Positions 24,494 through 33,586 of a DNA stretch of 53,665 nt are shown in pieces; the stretch's first letter is position 1; each line of letters begins with the position of its first letter. Source of the DNA: a bacterium (GTDB taxonomy: Bacteria > Vulcanimicrobiota > Vulcanimicrobiia > Vulcanimicrobiales > Vulcanimicrobiaceae). The translations under genes and the position numbers were made by a program. The DNA is taken from the NCBI GenBank assembly GCA_021832345.1, contig JAKBKY010000010.1, positions 1 through 53,665 on the forward strand, in the 5' to 3' direction. The notes beneath the pieces are model-generated. The model made no database searches. It worked only from the letters and a program-made list of their open reading frames with translations, and was not told the origin of the DNA.

Positions 24494-26173
24494 TCAGCAT
24501 GAGTGCGCCGGCACATCGAACTCTGCGCTGAGAGCTTCCAGGCGACGCGCAGTTTGGTTGAGAAGCTCCACCTCAAGATCGGGGCTTTCGCAGTCGCCTT
24601 GCGCGACCCGAGAAAAGGCCGCCAGCACGGATGCATGAGCGGCATCCAGGCCCTCTTTGAGCACTCTTCGCGATGCCGCTACCCAAGCGTCGCTTTCGGT
24701 ACGCACGGCATAATGAAGGCGCCCACGCGCAGCGTCGAGTTCGCTTGCGAGCATACGCTCATAATAGCTGCGTCGCAGGCGTGTGCGCAAAACGGATGGT
24801 AAGGCCGCGGTGAGCGCCCCCTGGATCAACTCCAGGCCGGTCGTCGGTTCATCGGCAAGCACACGGGAGTGGCGCAGGATGCTCAAAGCCGCAGGCTCCT
24901 CGTCAACCGACGGCATGGCAATGCCGAACGCTTGGCAACCGGCGGCAAACATCGCCCTTTCCAACTCTGCGAGCTTGACGCCATAGCTGACGGCAAATGT
25001 GCCCAGCCCGCGCTCAAGTTCGCTTGAGACCTCCTGACGCCACGAACGGCCTGTTTCAAGGACGTAGCTACGCGCGCGCTCGTAGCCGTGTTCTGCGGAC
25101 GGATCCTCGGCGGCAGCCTTCGCTACGGCAGACGTTTTCGCGAGGGTGGCACGATAACGCTCATCCAGCCGATCCAATATCCCAGTCCGCATCGATCGCG
25201 CGTCATCGGCAACCAAGAGGCCAAGTGCGCGCAGGCGTTCATCGAGATCATGGGCAACCTGCTCGACGGCTTGCCGACGGCGCTCCCGTTCCTGAGCCGG
25301 CAGCGACGCCGCCACTTGTCGCATGGCAAGCAACGCACGCAAACGGTCGATAATGACGCGTACGCGCCGCTGACCCGACTCTTCCCGGACTCTAGACCCG
25401 TGCAGCGCAAGGAAAGTGTCCAGCGCACTGCCAAACGCTTGGAAGTTCTCGTCGACTTCCCCGTTCTGCCGTGCGGCACACGCCGCAGCGGCGGATAGCG
25501 GCGCGATGTCGGGAGCCTTACCAAGCTCTTCTGCCAGAGCCGACTGCGTAAACGCCATCAGTTCCGGCAGGGCCGATCCCGCGAGATCCATTTTGTTGAA
25601 TACCACGAAGAGTCGACTGGCCGAGCCCACCACTTCATGTACGAACTCAAGTTCGTCACGCCCGACGGGAGGTTCCGGGCCAACCACGAGAATCGCAACA
25701 TCGGCTTGGGCGAGCGCTTGGAGCGCACTGGCAGAGTTATGATCGAAGGTCGATCCAATCCCCGGCGTATCTACAAGCGCAACGTTCCGCAGCCTCGCCG
25801 TAGGAAGCCAAATATCGACTTGTGCAATCTGTCGGCAATTTTTCGGGTTTTCTGATTCACTGACATACCGACCCACATCATCGAGTGGAATGCCCTGCTC
25901 GCTACCATCAAACATGCGAATGCGCACCCGGATGTCGCCGTAGTGTACTGCGGTAACGACACCGGTGACCGGCAACACGCCAACCGGTAAGACATCGCGT
26001 TCGACGAGCGCATTGATGAACGTGCTCTTGCCGCGCTTAAAACGCCCTACGACGAGCACGTTCGTTTCGCGATGGTCGAACTGCTCCCGCAAGACCCGAA
26101 CCCGCAAAGCGAGCTCCGGCTCTCCAACAGATATGGCAAGCTCTTCGAGCTGCCCCAGCCACGCGACATCCAT
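24494..26173 (-). CDS. Dynamin-family GTPase
   Basis: The 559-residue protein carries all four GTPase motifs: G1 GRFKRGKSTFINAL, a G2-region threonine in GVLPVTGVVTAV, G3 LVDTPGIGSTFDH and G4 FNKMD. A long helical region follows, as in bacterial dynamin-like proteins, which remodel or protect membranes. I see no clear membrane-spanning segment. The ATG at 26173 has AGGGA 9 nt upstream, and that SD can be hidden by the riboswitch leader. A start further upstream would translate the aptamer itself. It is the first gene of a three-gene operon with two MutS-like ATPases. Confidence 0.87.
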   Translation of the reverse strand: MDVAWLGQLEELAISVGEPELALRVRVLREQFDHRETNVLVVGRFKRGKSTFINALVERDVLPVGVLPVTGVVTAVHYGDIRVRIRMFDGSEQGIPLDDVGRYVSESENPKNCRQIAQVDIWLPTARLRNVALVDTPGIGSTFDHNSASALQALAQADVAILVVGPEPPVGRDELEFVHEVVGSASRLFVVFNKMDLAGSALPELMAFTQSALAEELGKAPDIAPLSAAAACAARQNGEVDENFQAFGSALDTFLALHGSRVREESGQRRVRVIIDRLRALLAMRQVAASLPAQERERRRQAVEQVAHDLDERLRALGLLVADDARSMRTGILDRLDERYRATLAKTSAVAKAAAEDPSAEHGYERARSYVLETGRSWRQEVSSELERGLGTFAVSYGVKLAELERAMFAAGCQAFGIAMPSVDEEPAALSILRHSRVLADEPTTGLELIQGALTAALPSVLRTRLRRSYYERMLASELDAARGRLHYAVRTESDAWVAASRRVLKEGLDAAHASVLAAFSRVAQGDCESPDLEVELLNQTARRLEALSAEFDVPAHSC

Positions 26174-26256
26174 GCAAGACGGTCCCTGCGATATACACAC
26201 AGGGGCCATCAGCCGCAAGGCGGCGGTCGGCGGCGAGCCCCATCGCCGTTCTTGCA
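26174..26256 (-). promoter_or_regulatory. Fluoride (crcB-motif) riboswitch before dynamin/MutS-like operon
   Basis: The minus strand reads GGCGATGGGGCTCGCC (26232-26247), a P3 hairpin GCCGC-CTT-GCGGC and CTGATGGCCCCTGTG, matching the fluoride aptamer. P1 is GGGGCT (26236-26241) with GGCCCC (26202-26207). The alternative hairpin CCCTGTG (26198-26204) with CGCAGGG (26184-26190) covers AGGGA, the SD of the GTPase gene. This suggests translational activation by fluoride. Confidence 0.87.
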
Positions 26257-26259
26257 TCT

Positions 26260-26265
26260 ATCATA
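26260..26265 (-). promoter_or_regulatory. Candidate -10 box of the riboswitch operon
   Basis: The minus strand reads TATGAT 11 nt before the aptamer core, so the transcript would start at about the first aptamer base. No good -35 hexamer is found at 16-18 bp spacing. Confidence 0.45.
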
Positions 26266-26280
26266 CCCTATTGAGCAAGC

Positions 26281-26649
26281 CTATGCCTTGGGCCGGCTAA
26301 GGCTCTGCGCGATTGCGCGCATGCGTACCCGGGAGTCTCCTAGTGCCTCGTGAATCCGCGCATGTGCCTGCTGGTCATCAAAGCTCGCTAGTGCTTCGAG
26401 CGCGGCCTCGGCTCGCAGGGGCTCCGCGCTCTGCGACGCCCGCAACAGTGCCTCCAGTGCTCCGGCCGGCTGCCGCTGCCCCAGCAGCCGAGCAGCATTT
26501 GCCGCGACGTCGGGGATCGGGTGGGCCAGCGCTTTGAGGAGGTCACCGTCGAAATCGTGTCCTAGACTCGGCTCACCGCATGCAGGGCAGCGCTCTTCGT
26601 CAAACGCATATTCACGGCCGCAAGCAAGGCAGAATCGGTGTATCGGCAT
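26281..26649 (-). CDS. Zinc-ribbon and HEAT-repeat protein
   Basis: The 122-residue protein begins with a zinc ribbon (C7, C10, C21, C24 in HRFCLACGREYAF ... RCPACGEP) and continues with about three HEAT-like repeats (LLKALAHPIPDVAANAARLLG; ALEALLRASQSAEPLRAEAALEALA; ARIHEALGDSRVRMRAIAQSL). Such repeats usually bind proteins. Its stop lies 20 bp upstream of the riboswitch operon's -10 box, on the same strand, so it is probably a separate transcript. Specific function unknown. Confidence 0.75.
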   Translation of the reverse strand: MPIHRFCLACGREYAFDEERCPACGEPSLGHDFDGDLLKALAHPIPDVAANAARLLGQRQPAGALEALLRASQSAEPLRAEAALEALASFDDQQAHARIHEALGDSRVRMRAIAQSLSRPKA

Positions 26650-27005
26650 GGAATCGATCGACCTTTCGCGTTAGGCACAACCCTTCTGCGCGGCATTCTA
26701 CGCATCGGCATTGAAGGTGGAGCCACGATTGAAGTGGTTTATCACGCGCTCGATGATGCGCTTTTCAGCGATGTTCTACGCGAGCTTCGAACCCATTGCC
26801 GATAACGCGATGGCCTACGCAAGAACGATTGGCCGGGCGCACCGAGCTTCCTTGTTTCCGGCCACGCGCAGTTCCCCTGGGCGATCACTGCCTTTATGCG
26901 ACATCGCCCTGGCAAGTCCGGGCCGGTGAGCTTGCCGTGCTGCTCTCACGCGGTCCTGCTTGCGGGGCGGCGTTGCCGCCCCACAAGCAGGGTTGTCGTT
27001 CAGGG
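26650..27005. other. Intergenic region with a strong hairpin at 26956-26990
   Basis: No gene is supported here. The notable part is an inverted repeat at 26956-26990: CTGCTTG then GGGGCGGC, loop GTT, GCCGCCCC then CAAGCAG, 15 pairs with a single C/A mismatch. It follows the stop of the large lipoprotein gene by 16 bp on the minus strand, so it is a likely transcription end or mRNA-stabilising hairpin. It has no T-run. Confidence 0.6.
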
Positions 27006-29045
27006 TTACTCTCTTGCGTGATGCGCCCGGGCAGTGGCCGGGCCTCCGGTGTAACCGGTCGCGATGTAGAAAAGTACTCCATTCGCAACCGGATCGTAGG
27101 TCGGGCTTATCTGATGCGGGTCCGTCGATGATGACGGGGCTGCGAGCAGCTTCGTGATGTCGACGACCGCCACGTACGAACGTGTGTAGTTGAAGATCGC
27201 ACCGAACAGATCCGAGGAACCCGGGATATAGAACGTCATCGCGACGTGCGGATCGTCTGCCGACTGGAATGGATTCCCATCCGGCGTGTTCGGCATGGCG
27301 GGGATGAACATCCATGTCGTGGGCGTGAACGGTGCGGTGAGCGGCGCACTCGGGAGTTGGATCACCCCAACGCAATCCGGAGTTGAGAACTCTCCGCTGA
27401 GGAACGCGAGGTGGGTGGTCGAGTCGATCGCAAACGCCGTGGATCTGCAGCCCGCATCGCTCGTGGTAGTAGTGGCATTTGCGTTCGCGTCGGTAAACGT
27501 TCCCGCGGTGCCGGCTGCCGGCGGCGGTGTACTCAGAATCGCGTTCGCCGAGTCGAGCGGAACGAAGCTGTCGTATGTCGGGCTCTCATCGACGGCCATT
27601 CCGATGTTCGTCGAGGAATCGACTGCTCCGCCGTCCCAGTCAGATGAGACGCTCGCACCCGTCAGCGTGTACCAGGTCCGGCTCGCCACGTCAACGAGGT
27701 CGACCTCGGTGTACGTCGGAGACCAGATCTGGTCCGTGGCCGAATTGTACCCGAAGTTCTCCGAAATCGGCGCAGGAATAGTCGCGATCACCTGCTTGCC
27801 GCTCGCGGTGCCCGGATCGTAGAACTCGTATCCGTTCGCCGTCGAGATGATGATCGCGTTATCTTTGCCATCCCATGCGACGCCGCAGATGTAGCAGTAT
27901 GCGCCGCTGAAGCTGACTGTGCTGGCGCTGGCGTCGGTCGTGATCGAACGAACGAACGTCGGCGTGCCCGAGGTGAGGTCCACGACGTTGATGATACCTT
28001 GGGGCCCGCTCGGTGCGTTGTACGTGATGCAGTATGCGAAGATGCCGTAGCTGGGGCCAGGGCCTGGACCTATGGCACATGCGTCCGGGGCCGGTGTGAG
28101 CACCAACGGTGACGGTGACGGCGCCGGAGCGGCGGCGGCAATTGGTTGCAGGGCACGCGCGGCGCTGATCGTACCACTCGATGCGATTTGGATCTGCAGC
28201 AAACCGCCTGCGCTCGGAACCTCGGCGTACGTGGTCCCACCAATGGTGACGACGCCGACGGCGCCGCTGCCGTTCTGGCTGTTGGCGGGCGTGAGCTTCG
28301 TGGTGGCGGAGGTCGACGTACCGGTGATCGTGGCGGTGATCGTAGCGCTTGAAATGGCTGCGCCGCTGTACGTGACAGTGACCGCCGCCCCAGGCGCGCT
28401 CACCGTCGTGCTTGAGAGCGCGGCATTGGTCGAATCGCTCGTCGAGAGCGCGATCGTCGGCGTGTAGTTTCCGGGCCCGACGATCGTGTCGCCGTCCGCA
28501 TCCATTGCAGTGACCGTGAGCGGAATCGTCGCGCTCACGCCGACCGCCGGTGCGGGGTTGGCAAGACTGACCGCAACGGACGCCACGACGCCGTTCAATA
28601 TCACCGGAACGTTGTTCGTGGTTCCGGCATTGATGGTCGCAGTGACTGTGCCGGTCGAGAGTTGATTGCCGGCGCCGTTTGTCTTGTCAAACATCGTCAG
28701 CGTGAACGTATCGCTGCCGATCGGTGCAGGAACCGATGCCGTGCACGTCAGCGTTCCGCTGCTGCTCGAACAATTCGGGGAGCTCGGTGTGAGATTTACC
28801 GTGGTCGGCGTCGACACGCCGCTGACCGTGATCGTCACGGACTGCGTTGCCGCGGAGATGTAGTTGGGGTTGGGGTTGGTCGAACTTGTCGTCGCGGCTT
28901 TCGGCACCTTGATGATGAAGTTTGCGATACCCATGCCGTGGGCTGCCGGCACCGGACCGGAGGGCGTGATGCCTTGCCCGTGTTGGGCACAGGCAGCCAG
29001 GGCAAAGGCTAGGACAACTGCGCCCGCAATAGCTAATCTTTTCAT
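27006..29045 (-). CDS. Large lipoprotein with Ig-like N-terminus and propeller-like C-terminus
   Basis: The 679-residue protein has a lipoprotein signal peptide with lipobox LAAC (Cys19). Residues 40-290 are Ser/Thr-rich and resemble bacterial Ig-like beta-sandwich repeats (SVTITVSGVSTPTTVNL, VAVSLANPAPAVGVSATIPLTV). The C-terminal half has repeated short strands such as GVAWDGKDNAIIISTANGYEFYDP and AFAIDSTTHLAFLSGEFSTPDC, suggestive of a beta-propeller or surface-binding domain. It would be anchored to the outer leaflet or outer membrane. Function unknown. It starts immediately after the small lipoprotein gene on the same strand. Confidence 0.75.
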   Translation of the reverse strand: MKRLAIAGAVVLAFALAACAQHGQGITPSGPVPAAHGMGIANFIIKVPKAATTSSTNPNPNYISAATQSVTITVSGVSTPTTVNLTPSSPNCSSSSGTLTCTASVPAPIGSDTFTLTMFDKTNGAGNQLSTGTVTATINAGTTNNVPVILNGVVASVAVSLANPAPAVGVSATIPLTVTAMDADGDTIVGPGNYTPTIALSTSDSTNAALSSTTVSAPGAAVTVTYSGAAISSATITATITGTSTSATTKLTPANSQNGSGAVGVVTIGGTTYAEVPSAGGLLQIQIASSGTISAARALQPIAAAAPAPSPSPLVLTPAPDACAIGPGPGPSYGIFAYCITYNAPSGPQGIINVVDLTSGTPTFVRSITTDASASTVSFSGAYCYICGVAWDGKDNAIIISTANGYEFYDPGTASGKQVIATIPAPISENFGYNSATDQIWSPTYTEVDLVDVASRTWYTLTGASVSSDWDGGAVDSSTNIGMAVDESPTYDSFVPLDSANAILSTPPPAAGTAGTFTDANANATTTTSDAGCRSTAFAIDSTTHLAFLSGEFSTPDCVGVIQLPSAPLTAPFTPTTWMFIPAMPNTPDGNPFQSADDPHVAMTFYIPGSSDLFGAIFNYTRSYVAVVDITKLLAAPSSSTDPHQISPTYDPVANGVLFYIATGYTGGPATARAHHARE

Positions 29046-29414
29046 TTATTTCACCCCTTGCGGTTGCAGATTGGTGTTAGTTACGGTGACGCCGACGCTC
29101 GCGGAGGTTGCTCCGCTGGCGGTGGCGGTAACCGTGGCGGTTCCACTGCCTACGGCAGTTACGCTAAACGAACCAGCCGTGGAACCCGCCGCCACCGTCG
29201 CGACGGCCGTGTTCGAACTGGTTGCCGTTATCCCCGTCGCTCCGCTAGCGGTAAAGGTCTGGACTTGGCCGTTCTGTGCGAATGAGAGCGTCGCCGGGCT
29301 GGTGGTGATTATCGGAAGCGGAGGACGGGTCCCACCGCCACCGCCACCGCTACCGCTACAAGCAGCGAACCCTAGCACCATCACAAAAGCACAAATAGAT
29401 CGCAAGTGTCTCAT
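29046..29414 (-). CDS. Small lipoprotein with Big2-like Ig domain
   Basis: The 122-residue protein has a lipobox (LGFAAC, Cys19), a Gly-rich linker and one bacterial Ig-like domain (IITTSPATLSFAQNGQVQTFTASGA ... VSVTV-type strands: SFSVTAVGSGTATVTATASG). AAAGGAG lies 10 nt before the ATG. Its stop abuts the start of the large lipoprotein with no gap, so the two are expressed together and probably form one surface assembly. Confidence 0.75.
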   Translation of the reverse strand: MRHLRSICAFVMVLGFAACSGSGGGGGGTRPPLPIITTSPATLSFAQNGQVQTFTASGATGITATSSNTAVATVAAGSTAGSFSVTAVGSGTATVTATASGATSASVGVTVTNTNLQPQGVK

Positions 29415-29773
29415 AGTGCATACTCTCCTTTAGGAGCTCGTGTGCGATATTGCGTGTTGTGTCGCTCTCGGAGGGGCATGGGACGGGCGCCAAGGCCGCG
29501 TCATGTGACGCGAGAATGCGTACCGTTGCCAGTATCGCATCCCTGCAGTGTGGTTGCGTATAAAGCTCGGGTCATCGTTGGACACCCCTCAAGCGCAACT
29601 TCTCAGGCGGCGGAAGTATACCAGCGGGGTCTTACGTAAGCCTTACAACGCTTGGGGCACTGCTAACGTCTTGTGGCGAAAGGGTGGCGGCGGGCGGCGC
29701 TCTACTTACCCGGCGCGGCGCAAAGCGGCCGGCACCTACGCGTACGGACCGTTCAATGCGTGTGCAGCTTGCG
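29415..29773. other. Intergenic region upstream of the lipoprotein operon
   Basis: This lies between the mutS2 stop and the lipoprotein start. No gene is supported. A small palindrome, CTTACGTAAG, is present near 29630-29640, and CTCCT/AGGAG flank each other at the lipoprotein SD. Neither a convincing sigma-70 promoter nor a terminator with a T-run is visible. Confidence 0.5.
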
Positions 29774-32104
29774 CTATGCCTCTCGCAGATCGACGATCGT
29801 GACGCCGCTGCCGCCTTCATCAGCGTTGCCGAAACGGAGAGTCTGTACGGCGGGATGCGCGCGCAGATACTCTTGCAAACCTCGTCCAAGCAACCCCGTT
29901 CCCTTACCGTGAATGAGTCGTAACGGAGACTGGCCGGCAACCTGCGCTTCGTCGAGCCAGCGTTCGACGAGCGGCTCGGCCTCAACGTATCGCATTCCGC
30001 GCACGTCGAGTTCCATCGCAAGGCCGGTACTCGCGGCCAGCCGTGCACTGCCGCCCTCCACGCGACTCTGCGCTCGGCCTTTAGAAGGGCGGAGCTGGAG
30101 ATCCGCTCGCGGGACGACGGTCTTCATCGAGCCAATCGCCACCAGAATACTCTCGCCGTAGTCCTCTACCATCACCCCGTCCTGACGCAAGGATTGCACC
30201 CAGACGTGATCGCCGGGCTGAAGCGCTGCGCCGGTATCGGGTGCAGGTTGCGAGCGCACCAGGCCCGCCTCGCGCCGAAGGTCATCGAGGACGCGGCCGA
30301 ACGCCGCGCTCTGACCGCGCGTGACCCGCGCTTTGGCTGCCTCGGGGGAGCGACGCCCTAACTCTTCAACGAACGCCCTCAGAGCACGGCGCAACTCCTC
30401 TTCAGCGCGCCCGGCAAATGCTTCCCGTTCGCCCTCAAATGCCTGCGCCCGTACCGACAGCGCCCGCGCGCGCTCCTCAAACTGCTGACGTTCCTGTTGT
30501 AGGCGATCCCGCTCCTGCGCGAGTTCGGCGCTACGCGTCGCCAAATCCGCAAGCGCACTCTCATAATCGCGTTCACGCACGCCAAGGAGCTCCGCCGCCC
30601 GCCGCAAGATTTCAACGGGAATCCCCAAACGCTGCGCCAGAGGAAAGGCCAAGGATTGGCCTGGCGCACCGATCTCCAACGAATATGTCGGTTCAAACGT
30701 ATCGGCGTTAAAGCGTACGCTCGCGTTCGTGATGCCGGTTTGCGCGTGCGCAAAGAGTTTGAGTTCGGTCGCATGGGTCGTCACGACGCCGCAAGCGTGT
30801 ACCGCAAGCAACCGCTCGAGGATCGCCGTCGCAAGGGCCGTTCCCGCACCGGGCTCCGTCCCGCCTCCAATCTCATCGACCAGAATCAAGGTCCGCTCGT
30901 CGGCGAGCTGGAGCATCTCGCGCATGCGCACCATGTGCGCCGAGAAGGTCGACGTGTTCTCGGCAATGGACTGATCGTCGCCGATATCAGCGAGAACATG
31001 GTCAAAGCGGCCGATTCGCGTCGCCGGACCGGCCGGCAGATGCAGACCCGCATAGGCCATCGCAACGAAAAGTCCGACCATCTTCAGCGCGACGCTCTTG
31101 CCTCCCATGTTGGGGCCGCTGATGACGAGCAATCGAGTTGGATCGGCCAAGGCCAGCGACTGTGGGATCGCCCGCGCAGCGAGCAAGGGATGACGCCCCC
31201 GATCGATAACGATCTCGGCGCCATCGACCAGCTCCGGCGCCCCGGCGTCCATCGCACTCGCAAGTTCTGCTCGTGCCGCAACCAGATCGACCCGCGCCAA
31301 CCCCTCGACGTTGAGGTCAATGGCAGCCGCCCGGCTACCGACGAGTTGGGAGAGTTCCGCGAGAATGCGTTCGGCCTCGCGCTCTTCAGCGGCACGCAGC
31401 GAGCGCACGCGGTTGTTCACCTCCAAAGCTGCCAAGGGTTCCACGAAGAGCGTCTGACCACTGGAACTCGTATCGTGAACGATACCTGGAAACTCCCCAC
31501 CGAACTCCGCTTTGATCGGGATCACGAATCGCCCCTCGCGAATCGTCACCACGGTATCTTGAATCGCTTTAGCGTGTCGTGCTGAGCGCATGATCGCGCT
31601 CACACGGTCACGCGCTTCAGACGACGCGCGAGCGATATCGCGACGAATACGTCCAAGTGCGGCAGAGGCGCGATCTTGAAGCGTCCCCCGCTCGTCGAAG
31701 GCGTCGATCAGGCGGCGCCCGAGCGCCGACAAGTCGCTATACCCCGCGATCAACTCCTGCAAAATGGGATCCTGTGCAAGCTGGATCGCGCGGCGAGCCG
31801 CGGCGGCTGCCGCCAATGCGTCTCCGATGGATCGCAGATCGTTGCCGGAGAGTATGCCGCCTCGGGCAGCCGTCTGCGTCAGAGAAGCGGTCTCCACGGC
31901 CGCTAGCAGGTGGAGGTCGTGCGCCGCCATCGCGTCTCGTAACGCCGATGTCTGCGCCTGCGCGCGACGCACTGCCTCAAAGTCATCCAGCGGCAGCAGT
32001 GCCAAGGCTTTCGCGCGTCCGCGCTGCGTCCGTGTCCGCGCCACAACGCGCTCTACGATCGCAGCGAAGTCAAGAACCTCCAGCGTCCGCTCGTCCGCGA
32101 GCAC
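29774..32104 (-). CDS. mutS2: MutS2 endonuclease/ATPase with Smr domain
   Basis: The 776-residue protein has the MutS2 layout: N-terminal core (LADERTLEVLDFAAIVERV), ATPase with Walker A ISGPNMGGKSVALK, Walker B LILVDEIGGGTEPGAG and VVTTHATELK, a long coiled coil (ELAQERDRLQQERQQFEERARAL) and a C-terminal Smr nuclease domain (MELDVRGMRYVEAEPLVERWLDEA, LIHGKGTGLLGRGLQEYL). It acts in suppressing recombination or rescuing stalled ribosomes. Unlike the two MutS-like proteins at 21-24 kb it has the normal Walker B Asp. It follows gatB on the same strand. Confidence 0.95.
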   Translation of the reverse strand: MLADERTLEVLDFAAIVERVVARTRTQRGRAKALALLPLDDFEAVRRAQAQTSALRDAMAAHDLHLLAAVETASLTQTAARGGILSGNDLRSIGDALAAAAAARRAIQLAQDPILQELIAGYSDLSALGRRLIDAFDERGTLQDRASAALGRIRRDIARASSEARDRVSAIMRSARHAKAIQDTVVTIREGRFVIPIKAEFGGEFPGIVHDTSSSGQTLFVEPLAALEVNNRVRSLRAAEEREAERILAELSQLVGSRAAAIDLNVEGLARVDLVAARAELASAMDAGAPELVDGAEIVIDRGRHPLLAARAIPQSLALADPTRLLVISGPNMGGKSVALKMVGLFVAMAYAGLHLPAGPATRIGRFDHVLADIGDDQSIAENTSTFSAHMVRMREMLQLADERTLILVDEIGGGTEPGAGTALATAILERLLAVHACGVVTTHATELKLFAHAQTGITNASVRFNADTFEPTYSLEIGAPGQSLAFPLAQRLGIPVEILRRAAELLGVRERDYESALADLATRSAELAQERDRLQQERQQFEERARALSVRAQAFEGEREAFAGRAEEELRRALRAFVEELGRRSPEAAKARVTRGQSAAFGRVLDDLRREAGLVRSQPAPDTGAALQPGDHVWVQSLRQDGVMVEDYGESILVAIGSMKTVVPRADLQLRPSKGRAQSRVEGGSARLAASTGLAMELDVRGMRYVEAEPLVERWLDEAQVAGQSPLRLIHGKGTGLLGRGLQEYLRAHPAVQTLRFGNADEGGSGVTIVDLREA

Positions 32105-32107
32105 AGC

Positions 32108-33586
32108 TTACGCTAATCGCTGCGTCATCATCGTTTGGACGAGCGCAGGATCGGCCTTTCCCCCCGACGCCTTCATGACCTGACCGACAAGAAATCCGAG
32201 GACGTTCGTCTTCCCTGCGCGATATTGGGCCACCGCATCTCCGTTGGCTGCAAGCACCTGGTCGACAAACTTGGCCACCGCGCCGGGATCGCTGGTCTGC
32301 GCAAGGCCTTCGCGTTCCACGATGGCCTTGGGCGAACCACCCCCGCTCCACATACGCTCAAGAAGATCTTTCGCGATCTTCGAGTTGATGGTCTTGCCGT
32401 CGAGGAGGGCAATCAGCTCCGCCACATGTTTGGGCACCACAGGTGAAGCGTAGATCGCGACGCCGGTTTCGTTGGCCAGACGCGAGAGGTCGCCAAGCAC
32501 AAAGTTGACGCTCTGCGCCGGGTTCTCACTCAACGCTACGCATGCGTCGAAATACTCCGCGAGCGACGGATTGTCGATCAGTTGCGTCGCCTGCTGCACG
32601 TTGAGCCCATACTCGCCGGTATAGCGAGTAAAGCGCCGGATCACCGACTCGGGCAGCTCGACGCGCAGCCATCCAACGGTATTCTCGGAGACTTCGAGCG
32701 GCGGGAGATCGGGGTCGGGGAAGTAGCGATAGTCGTGCGCCTCTTCTTTGCTGCGCATCGAATGCGTCGTTGCGTGTACCTCGTCCCAGCCACGCGTCTC
32801 TTGAATGACGCGGCCTCCCGAGGTCACTAATGCAACCTGCCGCGCGATCTCGCTGTCGATAGCCCGCTGCACCGACCGAAATGAGTTCATGTTCTTGATC
32901 TCGGTCTTCGTGCCGAGTTCATGTGCGCCGATCGGACGGATGGAGACGTTGGCATCGCATCGCAGCGAGCCTTCCTCCATCTTCACGTCACTCACGCCCA
33001 ACTGCACGAACGTGCGTTTTAACGCTTCAAGAAAAGCCACGGCTTCCTCGGCGCTACGGATATCCGGCTCCGAGACGCATTCCATCAACGGCACTCCGGC
33101 ACGGTTGAAATCCACCAGCGAATATGCGCTGCCGGCGATACGCCCATCGCCGGAGCCCGCATGCGTGGACTTGCCCGTATCCTCTTCGAGATGGATGCGC
33201 ACCAGACGACACTCTTTGATCGTTCCGTCTTCAAGCCAGTACCGCACCACACCACCTTGGGTAAGCGGCATATCGTACTGGCTGATCTGGTAGTCTTTGG
33301 GCATGTCGGGATAGAAGTAATTTTTACGATCGAACTTTGAGAAGGCCGGAATGGCCGCTTCAAACGCGAGGCCGGAACGAATCATATGTTCGATGGCGCG
33401 CAGATTAGGAACCGGCAAAGCCCCCGGCAGTCCTAGACAGACGGGGCACACTTTCGTATTCGGCTCTCCGCCGAACTCATTGAGGCATCCACAGAACATC
33501 TTCGTCTGCGTTTTCAGTTCGACGTGGCATTCGATGCCGATAACCGCTTCATAGCCCGCGGCTGCGGCGCCCGTTGTCCCACTCAT
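32108..33586 (-). CDS. gatB: Asp/Glu-tRNA amidotransferase subunit B
   Basis: The 492-residue protein has GatB hallmarks: EAVIGIECHVELKTQTKMFCGC with zinc-binding Cys, CPVCLGLPGALPVPN, FDRKNYFYPDMPKDYQISQYD and a C-terminal GatB/YqeY helical domain (KTNVLGFLVGQVMKASGGKADP). It binds misacylated tRNA and transfers ammonia. The ATG at 33586 overlaps the gatA stop by 4 bp, so the upstream extension is rejected. No GlnRS or AsnRS is in view, which would be consistent with the transamidation route. Confidence 0.95.
   Translation of the reverse strand: MSGTTGAAAAGYEAVIGIECHVELKTQTKMFCGCLNEFGGEPNTKVCPVCLGLPGALPVPNLRAIEHMIRSGLAFEAAIPAFSKFDRKNYFYPDMPKDYQISQYDMPLTQGGVVRYWLEDGTIKECRLVRIHLEEDTGKSTHAGSGDGRIAGSAYSLVDFNRAGVPLMECVSEPDIRSAEEAVAFLEALKRTFVQLGVSDVKMEEGSLRCDANVSIRPIGAHELGTKTEIKNMNSFRSVQRAIDSEIARQVALVTSGGRVIQETRGWDEVHATTHSMRSKEEAHDYRYFPDPDLPPLEVSENTVGWLRVELPESVIRRFTRYTGEYGLNVQQATQLIDNPSLAEYFDACVALSENPAQSVNFVLGDLSRLANETGVAIYASPVVPKHVAELIALLDGKTINSKIAKDLLERMWSGGGSPKAIVEREGLAQTSDPGAVAKFVDQVLAANGDAVAQYRAGKTNVLGFLVGQVMKASGGKADPALVQTMMTQRLA

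Noticed and set aside
26711-26929. Small plus-strand frame in the intergenic region
   Set aside because: No SD or family match. Composition is that of random high-GC sequence.
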